DNA of 64,000 bases from Neolentinus lepideus HHB14362 ss-1. Its lineage: Eukaryota > Basidiomycota > Agaricomycetes > Gloeophyllales > Gloeophyllaceae. This document shows positions 1 to 11,209 of the stretch, in pieces. How positions within the stretch are numbered: position 1 is the first letter of the stretch; each line of letters starts with the position of its first letter. A model generated the notes under the pieces. It was given only the letters and a program-made list of their open reading frames with translations. It ran no database searches and had not been told where the DNA came from. Where the stretch lies: assembly GCA_001632425.1 (NCBI GenBank), contig KV425576.1:5832-69831 (forward strand). The letters are read 5' to 3'. The position numbers and the translations under genes are program-made.

Positions 1-189
1 GTGGATTACCCATTTGGGCGAGTGCATGATCCATATAAGGAAATGGCATGGGGCAGTGAAGGGTTCGCTGCCGTGTTTATAGTGTTAGGCGCATGTGGCG
101 GACTGAGCCTGCGAGCTGCGCTGGCATGGCGCGGGTGGCGGACTGAGCCCGCGAGATCCGTGTCACTCACAATTGACAAAAAAAATTTG

Positions 190-440
190 CATTGGGTATG
201 GGTAGGTATGTATGTAGGGATGGGTGTAGGGACGGGTGGATGGGTGCAGGGATGGCAGTATGGCAGTAGAGACGGGTGTAGGGTGGGTGTAGGGTGGGTG
301 CAGGGACGGGTGGACGGGTGTAGGGATGGGTGTAGGGATGGGCAGATGGGTGTAGGGATGGGTGTAGGGATGGGCAGGATGGGCGTAGGGATGGGTGCAG
401 GGACGCGCAGATGGGCGTAGGGATGGGTGCAGGGATCGCA
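190..440. repeat. G-rich minisatellite
   Basis: Imperfect tandem array built on a roughly 12-bp unit close to GGGATGGGTGTA, with variant units (GGGACGGGTG, GGGATGGGCAG). The plus strand carries many closely spaced GGG runs, so it could form G-quadruplexes. The long open frames read through it on both strands are products of the repeat, not genes. It lies about 240 bp beyond the 3' end of the Jen1-type transporter gene. Confidence 0.9.
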
Positions 441-678
441 GGGATCGGGGTAGGGTCTCGGCTGAGACCCCTAGGGTGGCGTCCCTGCACCGTCCCATAA
501 TCCCCAGTGTCAGGGCAACCGGTCCCTACTATCGATGGTTCTGAAACATTTCTTGCTCGAATCGTTCAACAGCTGAGACATTTAAATCATTTATGTCATT
601 ACGCCCTCCCCCATCGTAAAACAAAGCCAGCTAATAGTACAAATCAAACTCATCTGTAGTCGTAACACTCTACATCCT

Positions 679-2687
679 TCATACAGCACTGTCACGCTTC
701 TCCTCGTCGACCCGCAAACTCGCCGGTCTCGAGCTTTCCTTGCTTTCGCCTCCACCAGACTTCACCCGCGGGACATCATCCTCCTCGGCCATTGCCTCGT
801 CGCGTCCTCCACCCTCCTCGAACGCCGCCTTGTGTTTCTCGAAATGCGAGCCGTGGTTCCTGGATGAACAGTAAGTACACGCACGAAGGAGGGGAAAATG
901 AAGGAGACGTACTCAGGACCGATGATCGTGATGACGATAACAAATGCAGCAACGACGCCGATAAAGATACCCTGTACGGTGGCATAGTCCGCTACCTCCG
1001 TCGGCTTGCCGTTCTTGATAACAGTCGTCCTGAAGTTTCCACCGCCAGCTACAGGATTACGTCAGATCAACTTAAAATGCGACGACTCTGATGATACTCA
1101 CTAGCTTCAATTTGCGCAGACGCAGACGACACCATCTAGTGTCAAGGAACATAAACCACCAGTCTAGACAAAGACGGTCCCAACTGGCACTCACGTTACC
1201 AAGCTGATACGCGACACCGGGGAAAGTCGCCCTGAACGCCGGCGGAGACATTTCCGCAAGCTGAATCGGGATAACACCCCATGCACCCTGGACACCGAAC
1301 TGTACACAGAAGGCACCGGCGGCGAGAGCACCGAAGGTTGATGGGAGTATCCAGAGCGGGATGAACGCGCCGAGAAGGAGGACGAAGCACACGATGGTGA
1401 GACGGCGACCGATGTATTGACTGAGCCAGCCTGCGATTGCACCGCCCGCGATGGCACCCTGGATATCGAAGAATCAGACTAAGCGGACGCGACAATTGAT
1501 TGCAGACGGGACGTACGCAGTTACCGATGATGGTAGCGACAGTCGCATTGTGTGCTGAGAAGTTCTTCGATGTTTGCAAGTAGGTCGGGTACAGGTCCTA
1601 AGCGGCCGAAAATGTCAGGTTACCAAGTCAGTGAGAGATGATCGAATACTCACCTGAGATCCGTGCGAAAGGAAGTTGAACCCACTCATTAGAAGAATCG
1701 CGTAAATGCAAAGGAGCCAGTGTATCTTGAGCATCTCCTTCGTCTCGCGCAAGAAAATCCTGGTCTTCTCGCGGGGGGTCCTGAGCGTCCCGTGCAGCCG
1801 CTCGGCCTCCTTTGCGCGAATAAAGTATGCCGACTCGGGCAACAGGGCACGGATGCACGCAGCAAGGACACTGATCCCTGCACCTAACCAGAACAGACCC
1901 CTCCACCCTGTACTCGTCTCGGGGACCAGCGTGAGGTTGACCACAGCAGCAATCAAATACCCAACCGCGTACCCCTGCTGCACCACCCCACTCGCCAACC
2001 CACGCACCTCTACGGGCAGGTTCTCGAGCGCCGTGGAGGCTGCCAAGCCCCACACGCCGCCCATCGCGACTCCAAACAGCGAGCGAACGGCGAGGAACTG
2101 GGAGTAGGTATTGACGAAGCCGGTGCCGAGAGAGAAAATCGCAACGAGGATCATGTTCCAGAAGAGGGGCCACTTGCGGCCGAATCTGTCGGAGATGATC
2201 CCGAAGGCGATTGCCCCAAGCGAGCGGAAGAGGAGGGTGAGTGTGATTGCGGTGGTCTACACGTCAACGCCGGCGCGTGGATGGGATTAGGTGGGTAGAC
2301 GACATGCCATCGATAATCAGTAAATGACTCACGATATCAGTGGCCTTTTTACTGAACTGGACTTGGAGGTGCGTAACGCTGAGCGAGACACTGAAGAAGT
2401 CGATCGCGTCGCAGGTCCAGCATAACCACCTGGACTAATGTTTAATCCCCAGACATGGCCCAGATTACATAGCAACTTACCCAGAGAAAAAGTGCGCCCA
2501 CTGCACCCATGTCAAGGATGCGAGCACCGTCAATAACGGTCTCCCCTGTGCCTTCATCTCCCTCCTCGGTACCAGATTGCGCAAAAAATAAGGCGCCATT
2601 GTGGCGGTCGTTGCAATCAGTGACGAGCCCAATGTTCAAGCTGAGTGGGTCACTGGCACACAAGGGCGATAGGGCGAGCACGAGCAC
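679..2687 (-). CDS. JEN1: Jen1-type monocarboxylate/proton symporter (MFS)
   Basis: Plasma-membrane major facilitator of the Jen1 (lactate/pyruvate) branch. At least eight exons can be followed. One, before 2433, reads WTCDAIDFFSVSLSV, the typical first membrane helix. The next holds GIISDRFGRKWPLF, the MFS loop signature. NFLSHGSQDLYPTYLQT, rebuilt across the intron below 1654, matches the Jen family signature NxxS/THxS/TQDxxxT exactly. Later exons give GAIAGGAIAGWLSQYIGRR and AEMSPPAFRATFPGVAYQL; the hydrophilic tail ends at the TGA at 679. The start is uncertain: the frame is open to 2687, but the methionine at 2510 (MGAVGALFLW) would give a shorter N-terminus. The intron near 2433-2480 fits best with TTAG as acceptor, giving FLW-SRWLCWTCD. 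Family identity is secure; substrate (lactate, pyruvate or a related acid) is inferred. Confidence 0.88.
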
Positions 2688-3594
2688 GCTTTAATAGCGG
2701 GGTTACAGGAACCATGATTTGATGGGGCCCCGCGGCACCGGCTCTTCGATTCTTGCATTCCGGCTCCCCGCCCCGGTCTTCCTGTTGCCTCCACCTCTGC
2801 GCCGCCCCGCCAATGATTATTCAGGTCCTGGCAGGATCATCCTTCTGCCCTCCTGCCTCGAGCAAATTGCTGGTCCAGTGTTTTTGACCCGCCAGAGAGC
2901 ATCAATGCTTATTTCCCCACATTACCCCGCGTTAGATTGGCGATCAAACTTGAATGTCCGATTAATGTTGTTACATACCACATCGTGACCCATGAGGCTT
3001 TCAGACCGCAGGAAATACAAATGCACTCGATATAATCCTTCCGACGGAACCTGCTGCGACAACATGGACCAACGGCCAGCAACGAAGAGCCGGCATACCC
3101 GACCAATTAACGTCGGCACTCTCGGAATAGATCATCGCTACTCAAGGTAAGTCACTTTATTTTACTCACCTGCTCGTAACTATTTGAAACGTATATCATT
3201 AGAATAGAACAGAGTCCACAGGCCCTCGAACCAGCAGTGCTGCAGCTCAGATAAGCCACGTACATCAAATCATTGACGTGTGGCATAGTGAGCGCAGCGC
3301 AGTTGATGTTGGTTGATATCGCTCGATCGGAACTACTCGTCGCTGCCGCAATTCAACGTTCAAACTTCGGAAATTCACACCGACTGCCCGCTCGACTTCG
3401 TATTCGCGTCTCCAAGGAAATCGGACTCACCCTTCCGAACACGACCCCCTGATTCGCGTTTATTACCGGCTGCACCGGATCATTCGCGTGTGGCAATGTG
3501 GCATCTCGATACATACAGCATTGGAAGCTAGCGCTCTAAATATCGCCCTCGACAGTGACGGCGTGCCGTATACAATATTTAACGACCGAATCGT
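2688..3594. other. Intergenic region with no gene
   Basis: This is the upstream region of the Jen1-type gene and the downstream region of the Kre33/NAT10 gene, both on the minus strand. The open frames here are short and match no family I recognise. No repeat or RNA gene was seen. Confidence 0.6.
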
Positions 3595-6500
3595 CTACTT
3601 GCCCCCTTTCTTCATTGACCTCCGACTCTTCTTCTTCCCTTCTCCCGTAGCCTCCTCCTCCCCCGCCTTCCTCTTTACCCCTCCCGCACCCGCGCTCTTC
3701 ACGCTCACAACCTGCCTCCCCCCCACCGCTATCTGCTTCTCCGCAGCACTCCAGTCAGCTGCCACGTCGTTGATCGCGTACCTAACCAATAGAACGCCAA
3801 AATCAATGACAGAACAATGCACATGGTCGCCGCCCTGATCAGCCATGAACCCTCCAACACGTATCGAACCATGGAAACTCACTTGCTCAAATCCAAACTA
3901 TCAATCAACTCCCTCTGCTTCTCCTTCATCTTGTTAACCTCCTCATTCCCCGCCTCATTCAGCTCGTCCTCTAGCCTCTGCTGCAACGGCTTCCAGCTCG
4001 ACCCCTGCTCGCCCATCCTCGCCTCAGTCTGCTGTTGCGGAGGCAGCTCAGCCCTGATAGCCTCCTTTTGAATATCCGTAAGCCGCTTCGCAATTTTTCG
4101 GATAAGCTTGACGAACAGCGCTAGTGTTTGCGAGACGGGGAGTTGCAGCTCAGCCTAACAAGTACCTAGTCAGCTGGCACGTTTGAGTAGCAATTTGATG
4201 TTGCACGACCCACCTCTACCTCCTCGACGGTCTTCCGCTGACATCCTAGAGCGACAAGGATAGAGCTTTGCACAGCGCTCAACCGGACCTCCTCCTCGTC
4301 TCCTAGCCGCTTCTCAAAGTACAGCTGCGCGACGTGCGGTAAGAGATCGAGGATAACGTGGTAGTCCAGCATGTTGTTCGCATAGGAATCGAGACGCTTG
4401 AGATCGAACGGCGAGAAGAGGAATGACAGCTCAGTCGAAGTCAACGCTAATTAGAAGATATCAGCATCTGCAAAGAGCGAGGACTTGAAGGTAGAACGCA
4501 CCTCGAGACTGCTCTGCGTACTTGACACCAGCGTTCGCGGCGTCAAGCACGTTGAGCGCCATCACAGCTCCGAACTCACGGAACTTGTACGACAGCAGCG
4601 TCAAAAACCGTCTCCGGAAATCTAGACAGCCAAATATCATAGCCTCGTTTTGTCGGGCCACAAGACCATATACGCACCCTTCGCGAACTCGCCCAGCCAC
4701 CCCAACTCGTCCTCTCCGGCACTCCCTAACCCTCTTACCATCACACACGTATGCTCCCCCGTCAACTCACTCTGCGTCTGCCTAATATACAAGGGCACAT
4801 ACCCTGCCCTCTTCCAAAACCTCAGCAACTGTGGCGTCAAACCATATGAGACACCGAGGTAATCGAGTTTTTCGGGTTTGCGCTCTGTAAGGCGCTGGAG
4901 GAGAGGCGGCATTTGTGTGGGGGAGCGGACGGATGGCTTGTCAGTAAGGAGGGAGGTGCCCTGTAACGAAATATTAGCGGTGATGAGGGAAAGTGGGGGA
5001 AGGGAGCGTACCTCTTTGATAGCTGCTGGGTCGGGGTAGGACTGCTCCTCATCCATGCTCTCACTTAGACTAAAGTACTCCCCACTGTAGTACGAGTTTA
5101 ACGCTTGCAGAGCTCGCGCACCATAACCCATCTTGACAAATCAGCGTCAATACAACTCCTAACTCCCTACACAGCTCGCACAAATCACTCACACTCGCAT
5201 AATCCGGATGCGTCGCAATCCTCACAACCCTCGCCCCACTCAACATCCCAAACTTTCCCTCCTGATACTGCTGACTCACCAGCCACGGAATCATATCCCC
5301 GCCCGCCCGCAATCCCCGATTCAACCCTTCCAAGATCGCCTGCTTCCCAATATTCCCCTCAAGCGCGACCTGCAGCACAACCAGCGGCTCCGGCAAATGA
5401 CTCTCATCATCCCTAATCGGAGGCAGCAGCACAAACAGATGGTGTGCTGGCGCGTCCGACATGAGCTGCAGGTCGTTCGGCTGATTCTTGTAGTGGCTCG
5501 ACACGTACAAAGCCATCATGCGCTGCAGGAACACCTCCGACGCGGGGTGGTACGAGAACAGCGTGTCCCGCGAGACATAGAACAGCTCGCACTTACCCGG
5601 GTGCGGTGTGCCCTGCGTGGCGGCGCGCGGCGCGACGCTCGCGTCGAGACACAGCAGTGCGTTGAGCCATCTCTCTACCTTGTCCCCCGGTGCGTACCGG
5701 ATCGGAACGTCAAGCTTGATCTCGACAAGCTTCCTTGCCTTCGGGGGAGCTCTCACGGCGGCCTTCTTCGAGCTCGACGCGGCCACCTCGTCTTCAGTGT
5801 TTATGACGTCTTTTGTGAGAGATGGCCGGGTGGACTCGCGGAGCTGCTGGATGAGCTTGAGCGAGAGGGAGCGCCCGGTACCTTCGTAGCCGTTGATCGT
5901 GGACGCCATGAAGACGAGATAAGGGCCGATGAGGTTGCGGACGAGAGGAAGCGGGATGGCAGCTGCTTCATCAATGACAACTAGCTCCGCCTGTCCGAGG
6001 ACGTGTGCGTCTTGAGGTTGGATGTACTGCGCTCAACCATTAGCCTGTCATCCCACTCAGTAGGTCACATCCACTCACCTGTATTGTCTGCCGGTGCCCC
6101 CTAAACACATTCACCCTCACGATTGCCTTGTTGAAATCCGGATTCGTGCTCTGGACAATATCATAATCCAAATGCTCCTCATACCCCAGCTCATCCATCC
6201 CCTTGAACACAAACTCAAACACCGTCTTCAAATTCTCTGGGCTCGGGCTCGTCACGAATACATTACTGTACCCATGCGCCAGCGCGCCCGCGATCGCCAA
6301 ACCCAACGCGGCACTCTTGCCACGTCCCCGCGAAGCCGTCAGTGTCACTGTCGCGCTCAACGTCTTCTCCGCAACCGCATCCACAAACGTCAGCACCGCC
6401 CGCGCCTGGTCAACCGTCCTCGCCAGCTTCACTAGCTCCCCCGCGGGCTTCACTCCCTCCACCTCCTTCTTCAGGCCCGCCAGGTCCGCGCCCTCCTTCT

Positions 6501-7855
6501 CCGCACCCTTACCCGGCGTGTCCTCGAGGGGCGCGATGTCCTTCCCGCGCGAGAGGGGGAGTACGTTCAGCTCGTCGTCGAGCACGAGGCAGTCGTCGCA
6601 CGAGCCGAGGGAGAGGATGAAGCGTTCGTTGAAACGCGCGACGACGGTGTCGTGTGATGAGGTGCGATAGCGGGCGTGAACATCCTACCGGAACGCAGGT
6701 AGAGGAGTTAGGGTGAACAGAAAAGTAGTGAGAATGGACGTACCATGGCCATTGTGTACAGCTGCCTTAGCGATGTCATAGTCTTTAACAGCAGAACTAC
6801 TAGACCACCTCCTTCCACCGTCTCGATCGTGCGGGCCAGCAGATTGGGCGTGATAGCCTCAAAGTCTTGCAGCACGCACATTCCATACGTGTTTCCGAGG
6901 ATTTTGTGAGATTCTTTGTAGTAGCTATTTCATCGCACTATCAATACCGAGGAACAAGTGATCGGTGTAATGAAGAAACCACTCACGTATACCGAATATC
7001 CGTAACAGTGATGAAAATCTCGAATGGATTCTGCTCATTCCGCTCCCGAACACCGCGCTTGACATCTCGCTTGATCTTAGCTTCGCGTTTTTTACGGTGG
7101 CTGCTCCGAGATCACGTTAGCAAACATGCGAACGACAGGCAATAGACGTTAAGGAGAAAGCGGATATGTAAAAACCCAGCAAAGTGTCCGTTAGCCGCTA
7201 AGCAATGGTCTGCTATCAACCCAGAGGTCCAGAAGAGCCGCGTGGAACATAAAGACGATATGAAGATCCATCATCACACACAGTAGCGCGGATGGATGAA
7301 GGAGAATGAGAGTCGGCTTGAGAGGTTGATACGGGATCGAGTAGGGAAAGAGGAGATGTTATCGATATATGTCGGATGGGCGAACAGGCCAGGAGAGCGA
7401 AGATCACTATTAAGGATGGTCTTCAGATCCTTGGCCTCGAATACATATCACTTCTTCTCCGTCCTTTGCGTGGGTACGGTTGTAGAATCAAAGCGTCCGG
7501 GAGTGTGAACGGGCGACGATCGGGAGCACAAGACTTGGAATCAAACTCGCCAGTGCAGGAATGGAGAAAGAACACCACTAAAATTGAAAGAGTAAACCTC
7601 ACCTAGTAAATCCCAGATCCTTCTTGTAGCACCATAATACCGACGGCCGAGCAGACACCCGAGCTTGAGACAACAAAAAGTGCAGGTTTACAACCTACAC
7701 CAATCCTATCAGACCATGCCCACCAGGGGGATAACCAGACGCTAACCCACTTGATCTCTGCCCTTGTCTCCTACGAGCACAATGAACGACCGGTGGTTTT
7801 CCTTGACATTGTTATTGATGAGGATGGGGATCCGCGGGTCGAGTTGTTTTCGCAT
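3595..7855 (-). CDS. KRE33: RNA cytidine acetyltransferase (Kre33/NAT10)
   Basis: Nucleolar ATP-dependent enzyme that makes N4-acetylcytidine in 18S rRNA and some tRNAs, needed for small-subunit assembly. It is split by many small introns. The ATG at 7855 starts MRKQLDPRIPILINNNVKE, the conserved N-terminus. Next come VVNLHFLLSQARVSARPSVL, then SHRKKREAKIKRDVKRG and the DUF1726 region near 7100-6700. The helicase domain has Walker A TASRGRGKSAALG (near 6330) and Walker B VVIDEAAAIPLPLVRN (near 5990-5940). The GNAT module shows VVRIATHPDY followed, after an intron, by MGYGARALQAL, the acetyl-CoA loop. The C-terminus has the LPVSQTLALFVKLIRKI helix and a Lys/Arg-rich tail (KKKSRRSMKKGGK) that looks like a nucleolar signal, ending with TAG at 3595. 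I saw no broken exon. It is a single-copy housekeeping gene in most fungi. Confidence 0.95.
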
Positions 7856-10156
7856 CTCAGGATAATGATAGTAATAATACAAGATAGTAAGACTAAGCGT
7901 CGTCAGAGCGAGTCAAGACAGTTGTAGGGAGGACTTGACCAAAATTCTGTGATGCCGACGGCTACATTGACAATCCACGTGGCAACGCCGATCATATGTT
8001 TTTCTCGCGTTTTCTGAAGACTGGCTTCAATCGAACGTTCGCAGTCTGAAGTCCTTTCGTAGCGGAAAGCTCGATATGACGCCTGTGCATCTTACCCCTC
8101 CTTTATTATGCTACACGATAACCTAGGATCTGTTTCGTACGCATCGATATTGGGCCACTACTAAGCACAACACAACGCTGGTGATCTGGCAACGATCCGG
8201 ACTCAGTTTATGCAGCACTCGGATATCCCAACCAACAGCCACTGTCAGGTCCGCCGAGTTGAAGATAATTGAATGGTAAAAAAAGTGGTGGAAAAAGACT
8301 CGCAGCCCCTACAATGCATTCGACTCACGGACTTTCTCGCCTCAAGTGTTCTAATCTGCGCTTGGAAATTGGAAGCGCTTCAGGTGTCTCTCTACATGCA
8401 TTCATTACACAGCCGCGTGTATGGGAAAACAAGGAAATCTCACTGCGGCGAAGCATTGCGGAGTCAGCTGTTGGACCGGTCGCTCTGATGTTTCTGGTAT
8501 TCTTCGTTATTGCAGCCACGAGCCAAATACGGTACGCCAATATTTTCCGGCGGATCCATAAACGCGATGCAATTCGAGACGGTTAACGACATCGTTAGTG
8601 TTACCTCTGGCTCTGCTTTCTGGACTGCTGCGCCGAAGCTAAAGCCGCTGGAAACACCTCTGACGGTACTCCGTTCTTCATTCGCGAGAAATCCGAACTG
8701 CGTACACCTATCAATGGCACGACGCCACCCGTGGTCTTCAAATTGACAGCGAAGAATTGTCACTTCATTTTCGAATACGGCATAATCAACTTCGCGAGAT
8801 ACTCCCGAGCATCCACACAGCCTTGATAGAATATCAGCGTACCGCCAGCGCTCTATCAACTAGCAGCAAGGTTTACTTAGTTCAAAATGTCTAAATCCAC
8901 AATTACCACCCGTATTGTCTCCGATTACCGTGCCAGAGCACAGGACAAGTAAGATCTGACCCATCGATGTCGTCCCTGTCCATAGCGACAAGCACTTGCC
9001 GATGCCGAAGCCCACACTTCTTGGAACATTGCTGTCCGACCGTAGAGCCGATAGGCTATGGAGCCTGAAGTAAGGTACTCAACGCCCCCTACTCGAGGGA
9101 AGGTCGCGAAGTACTGACGCAAAGGGCGATGGTCTGCATGCATTGTCGATGGCGGTGTGTTCTCCTCGTAGGGACCGCAGATGGACTGCAGTTTGCATTC
9201 CTGGGACAAAAAGAAGGATGAAGTAGCCGTGGACAGATGTATACGCGTTCGAACTGTGGAGTGAGCGCCTAGCCCAGGCCCCTGAGAGCGAGTCAGACAA
9301 CGAAACATCGCGGGAACGACATACCCATTTGCGACTCGCAGTAGTTCTGACAGAGATAACCACTTCCGAATACCGGTATCCAAGACTAAGCTACACCATC
9401 TCTATATCGTCCGAGTCACAGGTGCAGTCAAACAGATGAACGAGATGAGTTGGTACCATCGGCGAGACATTGTCATCGCTGCAACCGACCAGGACACGAT
9501 GCACTTCTGGGCGTGTTGAGGGTGTCGCAGTCGCGTTGCACAGTCGTGGCATCGCTTGCCGGTCACGTTGTCAGCGCATGTCGACGAGAACCTCCATAGT
9601 GAGGAAGCATTGCGCGCAAAACCAAGGGGCAGATGACGAATCCGTGGCTGGTAGCCGTAGCAGCAGCGAATGGCCGCACTCGAGCCCCCGTATCAACGAT
9701 CTCAGGCCGAGAACCCGACGCGTGCAGCCACAGCCCTGACTCGCGTCGCAGTCACGTTCGCTTGTTGACATGCTTCTTTGTGGCAAGAGCCACGTGCCGC
9801 CTTCTATCGCTGATGCCGGTTCCTCTTCTAGGTGCAAGCAACAGGACTTTCCAAATACCCATACCATTTCAGGTCGGCAAGAATGATGGGGAGCGTTTCC
9901 AGGCGGAAAGGAAGTGTGAGTCTTTGAACCGCATAGAGATATATGAAAAAGCACTGAGTAATCGCCGGGGTATAAAGTACCCCTTTACTTCATTCAAATC
10001 CACTACCATCCTGACCCTCTTCGTTCGCGCCTCCCTCAGGCAACCACATAACCATTAATTTCCGACACCATCATTGATCTATAATATCTTTTCGAACATC
10101 GTCTGCCGATCCCCGAGTCACTGGTCACAGCTCCTAATTGTGGCTCAGACAAGATT
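7856..10156. other. Long intergenic stretch, no convincing gene
   Basis: About 2.3 kb separate the Kre33/NAT10 start from the next gene. Several open frames of 100-150 codons occur on both strands (for example minus 8464-8859 and minus 8925-9383). None shows a recognisable domain, and none links to neighbours through plausible introns. A decayed gene between 8460 and 9400 on the minus strand is possible but not shown. The last 200 bp hold the promoter of the gene that starts at 10157. Confidence 0.5.
9971..9977 (+). promoter_or_regulatory. TATA box of the 10157 gene
   Basis: TATAAAG in a GC-rich setting (GCCGGGGTATAAAGTACC), about 186 bp before the ATG. That would leave an uninterrupted 5' leader of about 150 nt. 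Confidence 0.55.
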
Positions 10157-11209
10157 ATGGCAGCTACCTCTATAAATCATCGCACCTACGCTAACCTCAG
10201 AGATTGCCACGCGCCTGATGGCCTCCATTTGGTTCCTTCTTCCGCATCGCTGAGCCCCTTTGATGAACTCTCTCTGGCCAAATGCTATTGTGGCGCACCG
10301 ATCGACATTGTATATCATGCGACGGGCGCTCAATACTGCAGTCCTCATTGCGAGGATACCGAGTCTTTTGCGGCCAAGAACGTCGTTAGTGGCATTTCAT
10401 ACAACCAGCCCCTTCTTCCCCCTTCTCCTGCTCAACATGCCGAGCCTGTGTTCTCTACCGGTTTGTCCGTCATCCTCGCAAAGCAGCGCGAGGCCCAGCT
10501 TCGCGCGGCTGGACTCAAATATCCGGAAGAAGTTGTGCCCATCTCTGCTACCTGTCAGACCAAGCCTTGCGCCGAGGATACGAAAGAGGAGTTGAAGTAT
10601 GAACCCTCGTTGAAGCCAAATCTTCGTGCACCGAACTCTAGCGTGGATGCGACGCATCACACCGCTCTCACCAACGGCATGGTGAGGTTACTTGACGACC
10701 CAGACGGTCCCCGTTCTATTCCCTACGACACCGGCGCACCCCTGAATCTCATGATGTGGGTCGGGGCCCGGAACGCGGAGGACGAGGAGAGCAAACAATT
10801 TTCGCCCCTCAACGTGCCTCTGGATGTCCGTACGTCGGTCGGGCTTGAGGGTGACGACAGTGAGCCCGTTCCCAAGCTATCCTCAGCCCACGAAATGGTC
10901 CCTGTTACGGACCCTAGCGTCCCTCTGGACCTCCTCTCGTGGGTCGGGGCAAAGAATGATGAGGATTCCGTGTGGAACCCCGCTGCCGAGGGTTCCTCGA
11001 TTCGTATCGGGGCTGCCGCAACTGAAGGCGATGCATCCTTGCGCGCTCCAACGCCCTCCAAGACCCGGCCGGTGTTGGACCTGGATCCCGCTGCTAGTAC
11101 CGGCCAGGCTGCATCATCCGCGCAAGCGACGAAGCACTCGAAACCGGTGTTGCATGGGCTTATTACAGACGCCGTACTTAGGAACTTGCATGCAAAGGAG
11201 TTGAAATGA
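10157..11209 (+). CDS. Hypothetical protein with CxC...CxxxC motif and internal repeats
   Basis: Single-exon frame of 350 codons with a TATA box upstream. Near residues 40-65 it has CYCGAPIDI followed by YCSPHC, a C-x-C-x14-C-x3-C layout like the small zinc-binding knuckles of many short fungal proteins. The rest is acidic and probably disordered. A block repeats about 65 residues apart: APLNLMMWVGARNAEDEE and VPLDLLSWVGAKNDED, each after a proline- and aspartate-rich stretch, so a hydrophobic W-V-G peptide is embedded twice in disorder. This suggests a short linear binding motif. I do not recognise the family. A basic C-terminus (HGLITDAVLRNLHAKELK) follows. The start is the first ATG after the promoter. 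Confidence 0.75.
   Translation: MAATSINHRTYANLRDCHAPDGLHLVPSSASLSPFDELSLAKCYCGAPIDIVYHATGAQYCSPHCEDTESFAAKNVVSGISYNQPLLPPSPAQHAEPVFSTGLSVILAKQREAQLRAAGLKYPEEVVPISATCQTKPCAEDTKEELKYEPSLKPNLRAPNSSVDATHHTALTNGMVRLLDDPDGPRSIPYDTGAPLNLMMWVGARNAEDEESKQFSPLNVPLDVRTSVGLEGDDSEPVPKLSSAHEMVPVTDPSVPLDLLSWVGAKNDEDSVWNPAAEGSSIRIGAAATEGDASLRAPTPSKTRPVLDLDPAASTGQAASSAQATKHSKPVLHGLITDAVLRNLHAKELK

Noticed and set aside
163..498. Minus-strand frames rich in His/Pro/Thr over the first 500 bp
   Set aside because: They are translations of the G-rich minisatellite and have no start context or domain.
5208..5984. 258-codon plus-strand frame
   Set aside because: It is antisense to the well-supported helicase and GNAT exons of the Kre33/NAT10 gene and has Arg/Gln-rich shadow composition.
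8925..9383. 152-codon minus-strand frame
   Set aside because: No recognisable domain and no plausible splice partners; composition does not look like a real protein.
9571..9954. 127-codon minus-strand frame
   Set aside because: Overlaps the promoter region of the 10157 gene and matches no family.
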